16,688 nt of DNA. Source: JAQUOA01 sp037443785 (GTDB taxonomy: Bacteria > Bacteroidota > Ignavibacteria > UBA10030 > UBA8401). The stretch covers positions 1 through 16,688 of the forward strand of contig JBBINR010000055.1 of the NCBI GenBank assembly GCA_037443785.1. Reading direction: 5' to 3'. Positions within the stretch are counted from its first letter, which is position 1; every line of letters starts with the position of its first letter. A program made the translations under genes and the position numbers. Under the pieces are notes generated by a model. That model was not told the DNA's origin and ran no database searches. It saw only the letters and a list, made by a program, of their open reading frames with translations. Shown in pieces: positions 1 through 8,433 of the stretch.

Positions 1-235
1 CTACCGAATGCGGAATTATAGCTAGCAGTTGTGGTGGAATTGAGCGCACAATACCCGAACGCAGAACTATTGTTGCCAGTTGTGTTCATGCCGAGCGCAG
101 TATATCCGAGAGCGGAATTAGTGGTTCCTATTGTGTTGGAGTAAAGTGCATTATACCCTAATGCGGAATTCGCATAACCTGTTGTGTTGGAGTAAAGTGC
201 AAAATACCCTAATGCGGAATTCGAATAGCCGCTTG
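1..235 (-). repeat. 51-bp tandem repeats encoding 17-residue units
   Basis: The units at 129-179 and 180-230 differ at only five of 51 positions. More diverged units continue at about 78-128 and 27-77 and run off the edge. The period is an exact multiple of three, so gain or loss of units keeps the frame. The higher identity of the two neighbouring units suggests recent duplication. The array lies inside a reading frame and has no spacers, so it is a coding tandem repeat and not a CRISPR array. Confidence 0.85.
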
Positions 236-614
236 TGAGTAAATTCAAAGAATTTACACCAACAGATGTATTATAACTAGCATCAATGTTAGTACCAGCC
301 ATCGTAAAATTCCCTGCATTCACTCCTACAAATGTATTAAACCCTTGCGTTCCAGAAGCTGTGTAGTTATGGATGAACCTATTTGTTCCTTTGAATATTA
401 CTCCAAGACTTGAATCTGTAGTAAGAGGCAAATTGAGGCTTTTAGTAATGTCAAGGTATCCGTTCGATTGGCTGAGACTAAAGAATGTTGTCGAGGCATC
501 TTTGATGGTGAAGATGCCGCCTGTTCCGAGAGTGTTGTTGATACTTCCGGTTTGACTGTAGAGCAAAGAGGAGAAAAGTGTAACATGCAAAATTACAACT
601 ATAGTGATCTTCAT
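1..614 (-). CDS. Secreted repeat protein with 17-residue NSALGY repeats (fibre-like), C-terminus outside window
   Basis: The reading frame opens at an ATG (612-614) and stays open to the left edge, giving about 204 residues of a longer protein. An AAGGAG ribosome binding site lies 9 nt upstream. The N-terminus (MKITIVVILHVTLFSSLLYS, then Q) is a signal peptide. A non-repetitive region of about 115 residues follows, then near-identical 17-residue units of the form NSALGYxALxSNTTGxx, at least four and a half of them before the edge. Such Asn/Ser/Gly/Tyr-rich repeats are familiar from bacterial surface fibre proteins of this group that fold as beta-rolls or trimeric fibres. Some of those end in a peptidase S74-type intramolecular chaperone domain, but the C-terminus lies outside the window, so that cannot be checked. 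The role is probably adhesion or a surface fibre; substrate and partners are unknown. A second ATG at 619-621 is followed in frame by a stop after three codons and is not the start. The gene has its own promoter and long leader. Confidence 0.75.
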   Translation of the reverse strand, partial: MKITIVVILHVTLFSSLLYSQTGSINNTLGTGGIFTIKDASTTFFSLSQSNGYLDITKSLNLPLTTDSSLGVIFKGTNRFIHNYTASGTQGFNTFVGVNAGNFTMAGTNIDASYNTSVGVNSLNLLTSGYSNSALGYFALYSNTTGYANSALGYNALYSNTIGTTNSALGYTALGMNTTGNNSSAFGYCALNSTTTASYNSAFG

Positions 615-875
615 TGTTTCATACTCCTTCCCTCATGTTTTGGTAGGTTTGATAAAGTATGATTCTAATTTATTGACCTCGGTGTCGTAATAAACTGATC
701 AAGAAATTACGATCGATCATCCAGAGCATTCTCGGATAATTTTATCTTGAATGTTTTTGGTTTGAATTCCCGGCTAAGCCGAGAGAAGGAAAGAGGGAAG
801 GATGAATATTTTTTTGTGGAAGGGAGTTTATCCCAGAGTCCAATTCGCGGCAGTAGCCGGCAAATTACAGTTGCA
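615..875 (-). other. Long 5' leader of the repeat-protein gene, no gene seen
   Basis: This stretch lies between the predicted promoter and the start codon of the fibre-like gene, giving an untranslated leader of about 255 nt. I see no credible coding region in it. It holds a 28-bp interrupted palindrome at 685-712 and a short hairpin with a GC-rich stem at 768-782 (minus-strand arms CTCGGC and GCCGGG around TTA). A leader this long may carry post-transcriptional control, but it matches no riboswitch class that I recognise. Confidence 0.4.
685..712. promoter_or_regulatory. 28-bp interrupted palindrome, operator-like or leader hairpin
   Basis: The sequence has 7-bp outer arms, TCGTAAT and ATTACGA, which are exact inverted repeats. 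A central TGATCA, itself a palindrome, sits exactly on the same symmetry axis, so 20 of 28 positions are symmetric. It lies about 70 bp upstream of the start codon of the minus-strand repeat protein and downstream of its promoter. It could be a dimeric or tetrameric repressor site acting as a roadblock, or an RNA hairpin near the translation start. No specific regulator can be named. Confidence 0.4.
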
Positions 876-904
876 AGTGTACGTCTATTTTAGCTAGTTG
901 TCAA
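876..904 (-). promoter_or_regulatory. Sigma-70-type promoter for the repeat-protein gene
   Basis: Read on the minus strand, a perfect -35 box TTGACA (899-904) is followed by a 17-nt spacer and a -10 box TACACT (876-881). It lies just past the stop of the HXXEE gene and points toward the fibre-like gene. Transcription would start near position 869, giving a leader of about 255 nt. The match to the primary sigma consensus is good, although some members of the wider group use a different -7/-33 consensus. Confidence 0.55.
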
Positions 905-932
905 TTTTTTTGATTTGAGACAAAATACATCA

Positions 933-1457
933 TCACAGATGGCTTATTAATTGTGCAAGAAAATGATTCGACAATACAACAGGCAAGTAGATCACTAAGC
1001 CGGCCAGTAAAATTTTTCTACGAATATTTTCGTTAATCAATTTTTCTGCGACAATCTCTTTCAAGAGATAGAGTGAAAAAGGAACATTGAGTGTTACAGC
1101 AGTGACCGCACCGGGATTGTATGTTCTCAACACAAACAAACCAATGATATGTGGAACGAGTGCATTCCAAAAAATTATTGATTGAAGTGTAAGCAAAAGA
1201 AATACCTTTATGTTGGTGAATGTTCCTCTCAAGCAGATGAACGTCAACGCGAACGGAATGATTGTGACGAGTAATAACGAAAGATATAATTGAGTCGATG
1301 AAAAGTGAAGGTAAGAAAATAGTGGAATTGCACTTTGCAGCTTCGGAAGATGCACCGTCAGCCACTGAGGCATTGTCAGAGCTTCTTCACAATTATGGAT
1401 GGAAAGAAAAATTGGAATAAGCCACAGACGAAATTTTACTTTATTTTCGTCAGCCAT
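933..1457 (-). CDS. HXXEE-motif membrane protein
   Basis: The product is a 174-residue, very hydrophobic protein with about four to five predicted membrane spans. Near the N-terminus, at the end of the first span, it carries HNCEE (His21, Glu24, Glu25), followed by A-L-T-M-P-Q-W. This is the signature of the HXXEE family of small integral membrane proteins, whose biochemical role is not established. The conserved His and Glu residues could bind a metal, which is inference. The ATG lies 1 nt after the TGA stop of the nuclease gene (TGA-T-ATG). I see no good ribosome binding site of its own, so translation is probably coupled to the nuclease. A downstream Met start would remove the family motif, so the first ATG is preferred. 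Confidence 0.7.
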   Translation of the reverse strand: MADENKVKFRLWLIPIFLSIHNCEEALTMPQWLTVHLPKLQSAIPLFSYLHFSSTQLYLSLLLVTIIPFALTFICLRGTFTNIKVFLLLTLQSIIFWNALVPHIIGLFVLRTYNPGAVTAVTLNVPFSLYLLKEIVAEKLINENIRRKILLAGLVIYLPVVLSNHFLAQLISHL

Positions 1458-1458
1458 A

Positions 1459-2913
1459 TCATTGCAGCAGAACCATTTTTCTTACAATGGATGCTGCTCC
1501 GAACTGCAAACGATAGAAATAAATCCCCCCTGCAAATCCAGAAGCATTCCATGCTGCAGTATATGTGCCGGACGGTAATTGAGCATTTACCAATGTCGCG
1601 GCTTCTCTGCCAAGCGTATCAAATACTTTTAAAGTAACATGAATCCCCCTCGATGCTGTCGCATCGTTTCCCCCTTGTAAAGAGGAATTAAGGGGAATTT
1701 GATAACTGATCACTGTTTCCGGATTAAACGGATTGGGATAATTTTGCGATAACTCAAAATCTGAAGCAGTAATATTTTCATTGTGCATTCCCGCAACGCC
1801 TGAAGTTTTAACCGTCACCGTTGTATCATTCATCGCGATAGCGTTAATACTTTTCAAATTCTTGAGTTGAAGAACATACGTCATCCCCGAAGCGAGTGAA
1901 GGCGTCGTTAATAAAATTTTTGAAACATCATTGTTCACTCCCCATTCAATGTTTGTTGGATTTCCAATTCCGTTATCCAGAATAAAATTCCCCTTCGTCA
2001 CTGCGACCGTCGAATCCAGATAGCGGGAAAAATCAATTAGGATAGTTGTTGCGCTGTTCTGCTTTACTGTAACCACTCCGGGAGCCATGGATGTTTGCCA
2101 AATTTCTGCAGCAAATTCCGGATGATCGATGAAAGGATTGCGATTTTTTTGAATTCCGTAAATCGCTTCATTGCGCGCAATCTCTTTCGCACTCACAGTA
2201 TCCAGCATGTGCCATGAATATAGAACATTGGCGTACCACGGAAGTAATTCAGCTTTGTTCGTACCATCACTTGTTGACCACCCCGCGTCTTCCGTGTAAT
2301 AACGAACCGACATATAAAAATGTCCGCGTGCGAAATCTCCTTTATAGGCATTGATCGGTTCAAAAACAGTATCTTCTCTCCCCGGAAAATTAGTAATTCC
2401 TAACTTGCTCCCATTTTTCGAAGTCCACATTACAGACCCGACATTTCCGTAGTTATAATTATTTCTCATTCCGTTTACTTTGCCATCCGTTGGAAAGAGA
2501 TGAAACAAATCGGAATACATCGGCGTCAGATCCTTAAACCAGCTTTTGGGCCAAGAATGTTCGCGGTTGTAGCAGTCACCTTCAACGCTGTAATTCCCGC
2601 ATTGATTGGTAGAAAAAGTAAATTCATAGGGCGGCGTTGCATCCGGAATATCAGAATACATATCCCACACTTTGCCGTTCATCTTTTTATCAGTCGATTG
2701 AAATGCAATCCATAACTCATTATAACTTATCGCTGTGTGTCCCTTAATAATATTATGTAAAGCGGCTCGAAGCGCTGTTCCGTACAACGTATAAGCAGAT
2801 TGGTAATAGTCGCCTGTAATTCCAACAGATGCAACGGTTTGATTCGATTGATTATTCTGTGCAACAAGCAGGCCGGTAATGACGTAAACCAGAAGGCAAA
2901 TTTTTTTCCACAT
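1459..2913 (-). CDS. Secreted endonuclease I family nuclease with Ig-like domain and T9SS type A sorting domain
   Basis: The 484-residue product starts with a signal peptide (about residues 1-19). The catalytic domain (about 30-275) matches the endonuclease I / EndA family: NREHSWPKSWF with the probable catalytic His119, then DLFHLFPTDGKVNG, an ARGHFYMSVRYY-like helix, and the closing N-R-N-P-F-I-D-H-P segment. Known family members are extracellular or periplasmic, metal-dependent, sequence-non-specific nucleases of DNA and sometimes RNA. A beta-sandwich region (about 280-370) resembles the Ig-like SbsA or Big_5 type. The last 85 residues hold the sorting core NYPNPFNP and end in VRKMVLLQ, which points to T9SS export and surface attachment or release. 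The likely role is degrading environmental nucleic acids for nutrients or biofilm turnover. An AAAGGA ribosome binding site precedes the ATG at 2911-2913. The gene is divergent from the S9 peptidase and coupled to the HXXEE gene. Confidence 0.88.
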   Translation of the reverse strand: MWKKICLLVYVITGLLVAQNNQSNQTVASVGITGDYYQSAYTLYGTALRAALHNIIKGHTAISYNELWIAFQSTDKKMNGKVWDMYSDIPDATPPYEFTFSTNQCGNYSVEGDCYNREHSWPKSWFKDLTPMYSDLFHLFPTDGKVNGMRNNYNYGNVGSVMWTSKNGSKLGITNFPGREDTVFEPINAYKGDFARGHFYMSVRYYTEDAGWSTSDGTNKAELLPWYANVLYSWHMLDTVSAKEIARNEAIYGIQKNRNPFIDHPEFAAEIWQTSMAPGVVTVKQNSATTILIDFSRYLDSTVAVTKGNFILDNGIGNPTNIEWGVNNDVSKILLTTPSLASGMTYVLQLKNLKSINAIAMNDTTVTVKTSGVAGMHNENITASDFELSQNYPNPFNPETVISYQIPLNSSLQGGNDATASRGIHVTLKVFDTLGREAATLVNAQLPSGTYTAAWNASGFAGGIYFYRLQFGAASIVRKMVLLQ

Positions 2914-2998
2914 TAATGCTGTTTTCCTTTAATCTTTTTTATAACTTTGTCCAACTTGTCTTTAATGTACTTTCAATTTATCCCATTTCAAATTTCTT

Positions 2999-3004
2999 AG
3001 GAGG
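2999..3004 (+). promoter_or_regulatory. Ribosome binding site that sets the S9 peptidase start
   Basis: A perfect AGGAGG lies 4 nt before the ATG at 3009-3011. The reading frame is open from an earlier ATG at 2916, but that start has no comparable site and would bury the obvious signal peptide behind 31 residues, so 3009 is chosen. The 95-bp gap between this gene and the divergent nuclease gene must hold both promoters; I see only weak candidate boxes in it. Confidence 0.8.
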
Positions 3005-3008
3005 AACA

Positions 3009-5687
3009 ATGCTACGATTTTTATTTCTCGCGGTGTTCATCGCTATGGTCACAAATGCAGCGATGGCACAATTGCCGCCAATCATCGATCGCGATTTGTT
3101 TTTCGGCGATCCTGAGATTTCCGGCGCACAAATTTCACCTGACGGAAAGTGGATATCGTTTGTTAAACCGTTTAACGGTGTACGAAATATTTGGATAAAA
3201 GGCACAAAAGATTCATTTGAAAAAGCAAAGCCAATTACCAATGATACGCTCCGTCCTGTTTCGGGATATTTTTGGTCGCGAAACGGGAAATATATTCTCT
3301 TTGTACAAGATAAAGGGGGCGATGAGAATTATCGTGTCTATGCCGTCAATCCTGCTGATGCGGGATCACCTGTTCCACCAGCGCGCGATCTTACTCCTTT
3401 GGAAAAAATTCGCGCCTACATTTACGATGTGCCGAAAAAGACTCCGAATGAAATTGTCATTGGATTGAATGACCGGAAACCGGAACTGCATGATGTGTAC
3501 CGGGTGAATATTGAAACAGGCGAACGAAAACTCCTTCGTAAAAATGACGAGAATGTCGCGGGATGGGATATTGATCCAAGCGGAAATGTTCGGCTTGGAA
3601 TTCGGCAAACTCCGGATGGCGGAACGGAACTCCTTTCGGTTGAAGGCGAAAAACTTGTTCCAATTTATTCCGTCACATCCGATGAAAGTTTCGGCACAAT
3701 TCGCTTTACGCACGACGGTAAAAAAGTATATATCGTCACCAACAAAGGCGATGTTGATAAAACACAATTCGAACTTTTTGATTTGAAGACCTTGAAAACA
3801 CAAGTTCTCGAAAAAGATCCGTTGAACGAAGTTGATTTCAGCGGAGCAATCTTTTCGGATAAAACTGATAAACTTCTTGCAACGCAGTATGTCGGTGACC
3901 GCGTTCGTATTTATTTTAAGGACAAACAATTTGAATCCGATTATAAAAAGATGTTGAAGACGCTGCCGCAAAGCGAAGTTTCAATCACCAACATGACGAA
4001 TGATGAAAAAATGTGGATGGTTGTTGTTACAAGCGATGTCGATCCGGGGTCACGCTATTTGTACAATGTTAAAACCGGAAAATCGGAACTCTTATATAAG
4101 TCGCGTCCGAATCTTCCAAGTGAAAATCTTGCCCCAATGAAACCTGTCCGGTATACTGCACGCGATGGGATGACTATTCCCGCATATGTTACATTGCCGA
4201 AAGGTGTTGAGCCAAAAAATCTTCCCGTGGTGATGTTCATTCACGGCGGACCATGGGCACGCGACGGTTGGGGATATAATCCCTACCCGCAATTTCTTGC
4301 GAATCGCGGCTATGCAGTGCTGCAGCCGAACTATCGCGGTTCTACAGGATACGGGAAAAAGTTTTTGAATGCCGGAAATAAACAATGGGGTACCGGTTTT
4401 ATGCAGCATGATATTACGGATGGCGTGCAATATCTTATTAAAGAAGGAATTGCCGATCCGAAACGCATCGCAATTTGCGGCGGATCGTACGGCGGATACG
4501 CAACGCTTGCGGGGCTTGCATTCACGCCGAATATTTATGCCGCGGGATTTGATATTGTTGGACCATCGAATATTATTACCCTTTTAAATTCCATTCCGCC
4601 GTATTGGGCACCGATGAAAAAACAATTTGCAATCCGTGTCGGCGATATGGAAAAACCAGACGAGAAAAAAATGCTGGAAGAACAGTCGCCGCTGAATTCA
4701 GCGAAGAATATCACTGCACCGTTGTATGTTGTTCAAGGTGCCAATGATCCTCGCGTGAAGAAAGCTGAAGCTGATCAAATCGTTTCGGCACTGCGTGATT
4801 TGCATCGACAGGTTGAATACATGCTGGCACCGGATGAAGGGCACGGATATCAAGGACGCGAAAATCGCTTAGCCATGACCGTTGCAATGGAAAAATTCTT
4901 TGCAAAGCATCTCGGAGGACGCATGCAGCAAGATGTTCCGGCTGATATTCAAAAGAAGCTCGATGCAATCACTATTGATATTTCGACAGTGAAAATGCCT
5001 GAAGCTCCGAAAGCAGAAACCAAAATTGAAGGAATGCCGAAATTCAATCCTGCATTGATCAAAGCCGATACACTCATGTACGAAATGAAAATGAGCATGC
5101 GCGGGCAGCAGTTTACTATGGCGGTAAAACGTACAATCAGTTTTCCAATAGTCGATTCTCAAAAAGTTGTCCGTATTGCCGATGAGACAAGCGGATCAAT
5201 GGGAAATGGGTCGGACATTACGGACTATAATAGTGTGACTCTTCTTCCGGTAAAGCGCGAAGCAATGCAAGGTCCGGTGAAAATGAATTTCGCATACACG
5301 GATACGTCTGTCACAGGCAAAATGGAAATGCCGGGACAAACAATGCCAATTAATGTAAAACTCAATTCACCGGTGCTGCCGGATGCCTCGTCGTCGGGAG
5401 TTGTTGTTTCAACACTTCCCTTTGCCGACGGATACTCTGCGACATTCAATTTGTTGGTAACGATGGGAGCAAAAACACAGCAATTCGTTGTCACATATCT
5501 TGGTGCAGAAAAAGTTACCATTGCCAAAGGAACATTCGATACCTACAAAGTACAATTAGAGCCAAAGGACGGCGATGGAATGAAGGGAACATTCTGGGTT
5601 TCAACGGCAGATCGGAAAGAAATCAAGAGCGAAATGACCATGCCCGCAATGATGGGCGGCGGAATATTGACGAGCGAACTGAAGTAA
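3009..5687 (+). CDS. Secreted S9 family (prolyl oligopeptidase-like) serine peptidase with C-terminal extension
   Basis: The 892-residue product begins with a signal peptide (MLRFLFLAVFIAMVTNAAMA). Residues of about 30-400 look like the WD40/PD40-type beta-propeller of dipeptidyl peptidase and acylaminoacyl peptidase relatives, with repeated blades of the form S-P-D-G-K-W and H-D-G-K-K-V-Y. The alpha/beta hydrolase domain (about 410-640) has an oxyanion-region HGGP and the nucleophile elbow GGSYGG (Ser493). It also has Asp580 in GANDPR and His612 in DEGHGY, so the triad is complete. Family members cleave short peptides, often after proline or at acylated or dipeptide N-termini. Residues of about 645-892 lie beyond the usual family length. 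They form a beta-rich region that looks like a DUF3108-type domain, ending in a segment K-G-T-F-D-T-Y-K. No T9SS signal is present, so a periplasmic location is likely. The gene stands alone, between a divergent nuclease and a shared terminator. Confidence 0.9.
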   Translation: MLRFLFLAVFIAMVTNAAMAQLPPIIDRDLFFGDPEISGAQISPDGKWISFVKPFNGVRNIWIKGTKDSFEKAKPITNDTLRPVSGYFWSRNGKYILFVQDKGGDENYRVYAVNPADAGSPVPPARDLTPLEKIRAYIYDVPKKTPNEIVIGLNDRKPELHDVYRVNIETGERKLLRKNDENVAGWDIDPSGNVRLGIRQTPDGGTELLSVEGEKLVPIYSVTSDESFGTIRFTHDGKKVYIVTNKGDVDKTQFELFDLKTLKTQVLEKDPLNEVDFSGAIFSDKTDKLLATQYVGDRVRIYFKDKQFESDYKKMLKTLPQSEVSITNMTNDEKMWMVVVTSDVDPGSRYLYNVKTGKSELLYKSRPNLPSENLAPMKPVRYTARDGMTIPAYVTLPKGVEPKNLPVVMFIHGGPWARDGWGYNPYPQFLANRGYAVLQPNYRGSTGYGKKFLNAGNKQWGTGFMQHDITDGVQYLIKEGIADPKRIAICGGSYGGYATLAGLAFTPNIYAAGFDIVGPSNIITLLNSIPPYWAPMKKQFAIRVGDMEKPDEKKMLEEQSPLNSAKNITAPLYVVQGANDPRVKKAEADQIVSALRDLHRQVEYMLAPDEGHGYQGRENRLAMTVAMEKFFAKHLGGRMQQDVPADIQKKLDAITIDISTVKMPEAPKAETKIEGMPKFNPALIKADTLMYEMKMSMRGQQFTMAVKRTISFPIVDSQKVVRIADETSGSMGNGSDITDYNSVTLLPVKREAMQGPVKMNFAYTDTSVTGKMEMPGQTMPINVKLNSPVLPDASSSGVVVSTLPFADGYSATFNLLVTMGAKTQQFVVTYLGAEKVTIAKGTFDTYKVQLEPKDGDGMKGTFWVSTADRKEIKSEMTMPAMMGGGILTSELK

Positions 5688-5704
5688 AAAGAATTGCATT
5701 AAAC

Positions 5705-5735
5705 AAAAAGGGACGTCTCAGACGTCCCTTTTTTT
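5705..5735. terminator. Bidirectional rho-independent terminator
   Basis: A perfect stem GGGACGTC / GACGTCCC (5710-5717 and 5721-5728) with a TCA loop is flanked by five A on the left and seven T on the right. It therefore works as an intrinsic terminator on both strands. It lies between the convergent ends of the S9 peptidase (stop at 5687) and the cohesin protein (stop at 5754) and should end both transcripts. Confidence 0.92.
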
Positions 5736-5753
5736 ATACCTGTTTTATCTTTT

Positions 5754-8375
5754 CTATTTCATCAGCGTCATCTTCATCATCAACTGCTCATTGTCGAACG
5801 ACAATCGCGCCAGATAGATTCCGCTGGAAAGATTTTTCGCATCGAACCTCGCATCGTAATATTTCCCCGGTTCAACAATATCGTTAAACAATTCCGCAAC
5901 TTCTTGTCCCAGCATATTGTACACTTTCAATAATGCCCGCCCGTGATTCGGCACCTTAAACAGTATCGTCGTTGCCGGATTGAACGGATTCGGATAATTT
6001 TGATGAAGAACAAATTCATTTGGCACCGCGTTGTTTGTTCCAACACTTAATGCTGTTTGTCCCACTCCTGTTACTTTTATTGTATCAGGCGAGCTTGAAC
6101 CGTTGTTCGTTACAAGAAAGTACGATGTAAATGTTGCGATGGATGCCGGCGCAAATCTCAGCGTATCGACAAATGAATTACCCGGTGCGACCTGGAACGA
6201 CGTTGAACGTGCGGTAAATGAGCCGATACTGCACGCGACGCTGGTAACTTTCAATGTGTCCGAACCTGTATTGGAAATCGTTACCGCCGTATCTTTCCAT
6301 TGTCCCACTTTAACAGTTCCGAAATCAATAAAAGAGGGATTCACTCCAATAATCGGGAATTGCGTTATCTTTCCGATCAGCTGAACATGAACCGAAGAAT
6401 GATACGGATCGTTCGTATTGAAATTGATTGTTGCCGTATCGCCTCCCGCATTTGTCGGCAAGTAGTATGCTTTGATCTTCACACTGTCCCCCGGCGGAAC
6501 GGAAATGTTGTACGTTGATAACGTAAATTCACTTGATCCTGTAATTCCCATTGACGATGTGAGCGTCGCCGTTCCGGAATTATGAACCGTAAACGTCATG
6601 CTGTCTTTTTGAGAGACTGCCGCCGATTGAATAACTCCCGACGCAGGCGTTACACTAAATACCGCGTTGTTCGCAATCGTAAAATATCCGTTGTCAATTA
6701 ATGGAACCGGCACACCCTCTTTAAATAAGACGCTGGAGAGATTGATATAGATTGTCGACGGACGCGGTGTTGAATCAGGGACGGCAAAACGAAGTTTAAA
6801 TAACACACCGCCTGAATAAACAGGAGTAACACCTGATGCCGCAATTGTTGCTGTTCCATTGCCAAATGACGTACCAAAAGACCATCCGGAAGTTAATGTT
6901 CCCGCTGAAATAATATCCATTAATTGAACATACGATCCTGTTGAATAAGTTATTTTCATCTGCACGGATGGAAATCCAACGGTGTTCGGCGTTACAAAAA
7001 ACGGTATATCAACCGTTGAAGCAGGGATCAATGATGTATCCGGCACGCTCAACCGAAAATCATAAATGTCGATTTTGCCGCTCCTACCAATCGATCCCAA
7101 TATATCCTGTGCAATGGCTGTATCAATGCCGCTTTTCGTTGCCTTCAACCAACCCGAAGGTGAAATTGTTGCACGCAATGGATCGGCAACAGACCATGTG
7201 TAGGGTGCAGTGCCGCCCGTTGCATTAAATTGAATCGAATCTCCAACCAGCATCGTTTGGTTTCCGTACGGAGTAATCGTAACCGGAGATAACTGTTGAA
7301 CGGTAATGTATCCGTTGCTGGTGTTCGACAGAATTGTTTGATTAAATAATAGACTGATAAAATTGAAACCGGAACCTCCGTATGTAGCCTTCGTAGCTTT
7401 CATTCTTATATAGAGAAGAATGCCGGAACCTGTTAACGGTGTTGAAGTAGCAAACGAAACATTGATTTGATTTGCCGTCAACGAAAATGTTGGAGTGTTT
7501 GCAGTTTGCAATAACGTGCCCGTCGTAATAATATCGCTCGGCGTCCATAAGGTTTGATTGTACGAAACCGAGAATTGTCCGGAAATAATTCCCAAACCTG
7601 TCACATCCGTTGTGTATACCGGAAGATCGAGTGTCTGTCCTTGGTAGCGTGTCGTGTCGCGGAACCATAATTTTAATCCGCGAACTTCAACAAAGCCCGA
7701 CGTATCAACAATTCCTGCCGAATCAGCGCAGACAACTTGAGTCTTGCCCGCCTGCAACGCCGTTAACAATCCGGACGAATTAATCGAAGCAACCGATGGA
7801 TTCGTCGTTGACCAGACGTACGGAACTTTCCCGCCGCTGACGGTAAATTGCTGTGTCTCTCCTTTTGTCAACAATGCCGTGTTCGGATTAACAGTGATGA
7901 ACGGCGGGGGTTGAATGGTAATATATCCATCCCGCTTCACAGTTGTAGGAACTCCTTCATTCAACATAATCTTTTGAAAATAAAAATATCCGTAGTTATA
8001 ATTGACAAATACATTCGACATAAATCGAAAAATGACTAATCTCCCCTTTCCCGACAACGCCGGACCAATTCCGGCGACGCTTATTTTGCCTACGGATATT
8101 TGGTTGACATCTGTTGTCCAACCAGCACTGAGTGTACCTGCAGATTGAGCATCAACGAACGTGAAGAGAGAAGTATTAAATGTGAATTCTATTTGATATG
8201 ATATGACATTCAAACCGGTAACCGAGCTGTCAATATAGATCGGATACTCAACTAGATTTCCTCCCACAACAGTGGTGTCGTGAAAGGAAAACCCAATCGG
8301 TCCCGCTTTTGCCGATGCTGCCATGAGCATCAGCAAACCCAATCCGGCGAGACGAAAAATTAATTTATGTTTCAT
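5754..8375 (-). CDS. Surface protein with three cohesin-like domains, BIG2 and ASH Ig domains, T9SS sorting signal
   Basis: The 873-residue product opens with a signal peptide (about 1-24). In order it then has cohesin-like 1 (about 26-150), a BIG2 Ig-like domain (about 155-232), cohesin-like 2 (about 232-360), BIG2 (about 363-435), cohesin-like 3 (about 436-570), two ASH / choice-of-anchor-D Ig domains (about 572-670 and 671-775), and a T9SS type A sorting domain with NYPNPFNP (about 785-873). The cohesin pattern is visible as V-x-Y-Q-I-E-F-T-F-N, a G-T-L-x-x-G-W turn, and a G-x-G-x-L-V-I-F-R-F strand. Cohesins bind dockerins in cellulosomes, but many non-cellulosomal bacteria carry similar modules of unknown partner. 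Its upstream neighbour bears a dockerin, so a docking role is plausible inference. An AAAGGA site lies 7 nt before the ATG. It is probably co-transcribed with the gene upstream (98-bp gap) and ends at the bidirectional terminator. Confidence 0.82.
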   Translation of the reverse strand: MKHKLIFRLAGLGLLMLMAASAKAGPIGFSFHDTTVVGGNLVEYPIYIDSSVTGLNVISYQIEFTFNTSLFTFVDAQSAGTLSAGWTTDVNQISVGKISVAGIGPALSGKGRLVIFRFMSNVFVNYNYGYFYFQKIMLNEGVPTTVKRDGYITIQPPPFITVNPNTALLTKGETQQFTVSGGKVPYVWSTTNPSVASINSSGLLTALQAGKTQVVCADSAGIVDTSGFVEVRGLKLWFRDTTRYQGQTLDLPVYTTDVTGLGIISGQFSVSYNQTLWTPSDIITTGTLLQTANTPTFSLTANQINVSFATSTPLTGSGILLYIRMKATKATYGGSGFNFISLLFNQTILSNTSNGYITVQQLSPVTITPYGNQTMLVGDSIQFNATGGTAPYTWSVADPLRATISPSGWLKATKSGIDTAIAQDILGSIGRSGKIDIYDFRLSVPDTSLIPASTVDIPFFVTPNTVGFPSVQMKITYSTGSYVQLMDIISAGTLTSGWSFGTSFGNGTATIAASGVTPVYSGGVLFKLRFAVPDSTPRPSTIYINLSSVLFKEGVPVPLIDNGYFTIANNAVFSVTPASGVIQSAAVSQKDSMTFTVHNSGTATLTSSMGITGSSEFTLSTYNISVPPGDSVKIKAYYLPTNAGGDTATINFNTNDPYHSSVHVQLIGKITQFPIIGVNPSFIDFGTVKVGQWKDTAVTISNTGSDTLKVTSVACSIGSFTARSTSFQVAPGNSFVDTLRFAPASIATFTSYFLVTNNGSSSPDTIKVTGVGQTALSVGTNNAVPNEFVLHQNYPNPFNPATTILFKVPNHGRALLKVYNMLGQEVAELFNDIVEPGKYYDARFDAKNLSSGIYLARLSFDNEQLMMKMTLMK

Positions 8376-8433
8376 TGAAAAATCCTTTCAGTGTCTTTGC
8401 ATGAATGATGATGAATCCGTTCCCCGTGATCAC

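Noticed and set aside
1..235. CRISPR-like direct repeats
   Set aside because: The units are contiguous, without spacers, have a period of 51 and translate as a continuous 17-residue protein repeat.
398..586. Minus-strand open frame of 62 codons overlapping the repeat-protein gene
   Set aside because: It is out of frame with the signal-peptide-bearing gene that starts at 614 with a good ribosome binding site, and it looks like chance sequence.
2916..3008. In-frame upstream start that would add 31 residues to the S9 peptidase
   Set aside because: It has no ribosome binding site and would displace the signal peptide, while the ATG at 3009 has a perfect AGGAGG 4 nt upstream.
3366..3971. Minus-strand open frame of 201 codons opposite the S9 peptidase
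   Set aside because: It lies wholly within the beta-propeller coding region and shows no family features.
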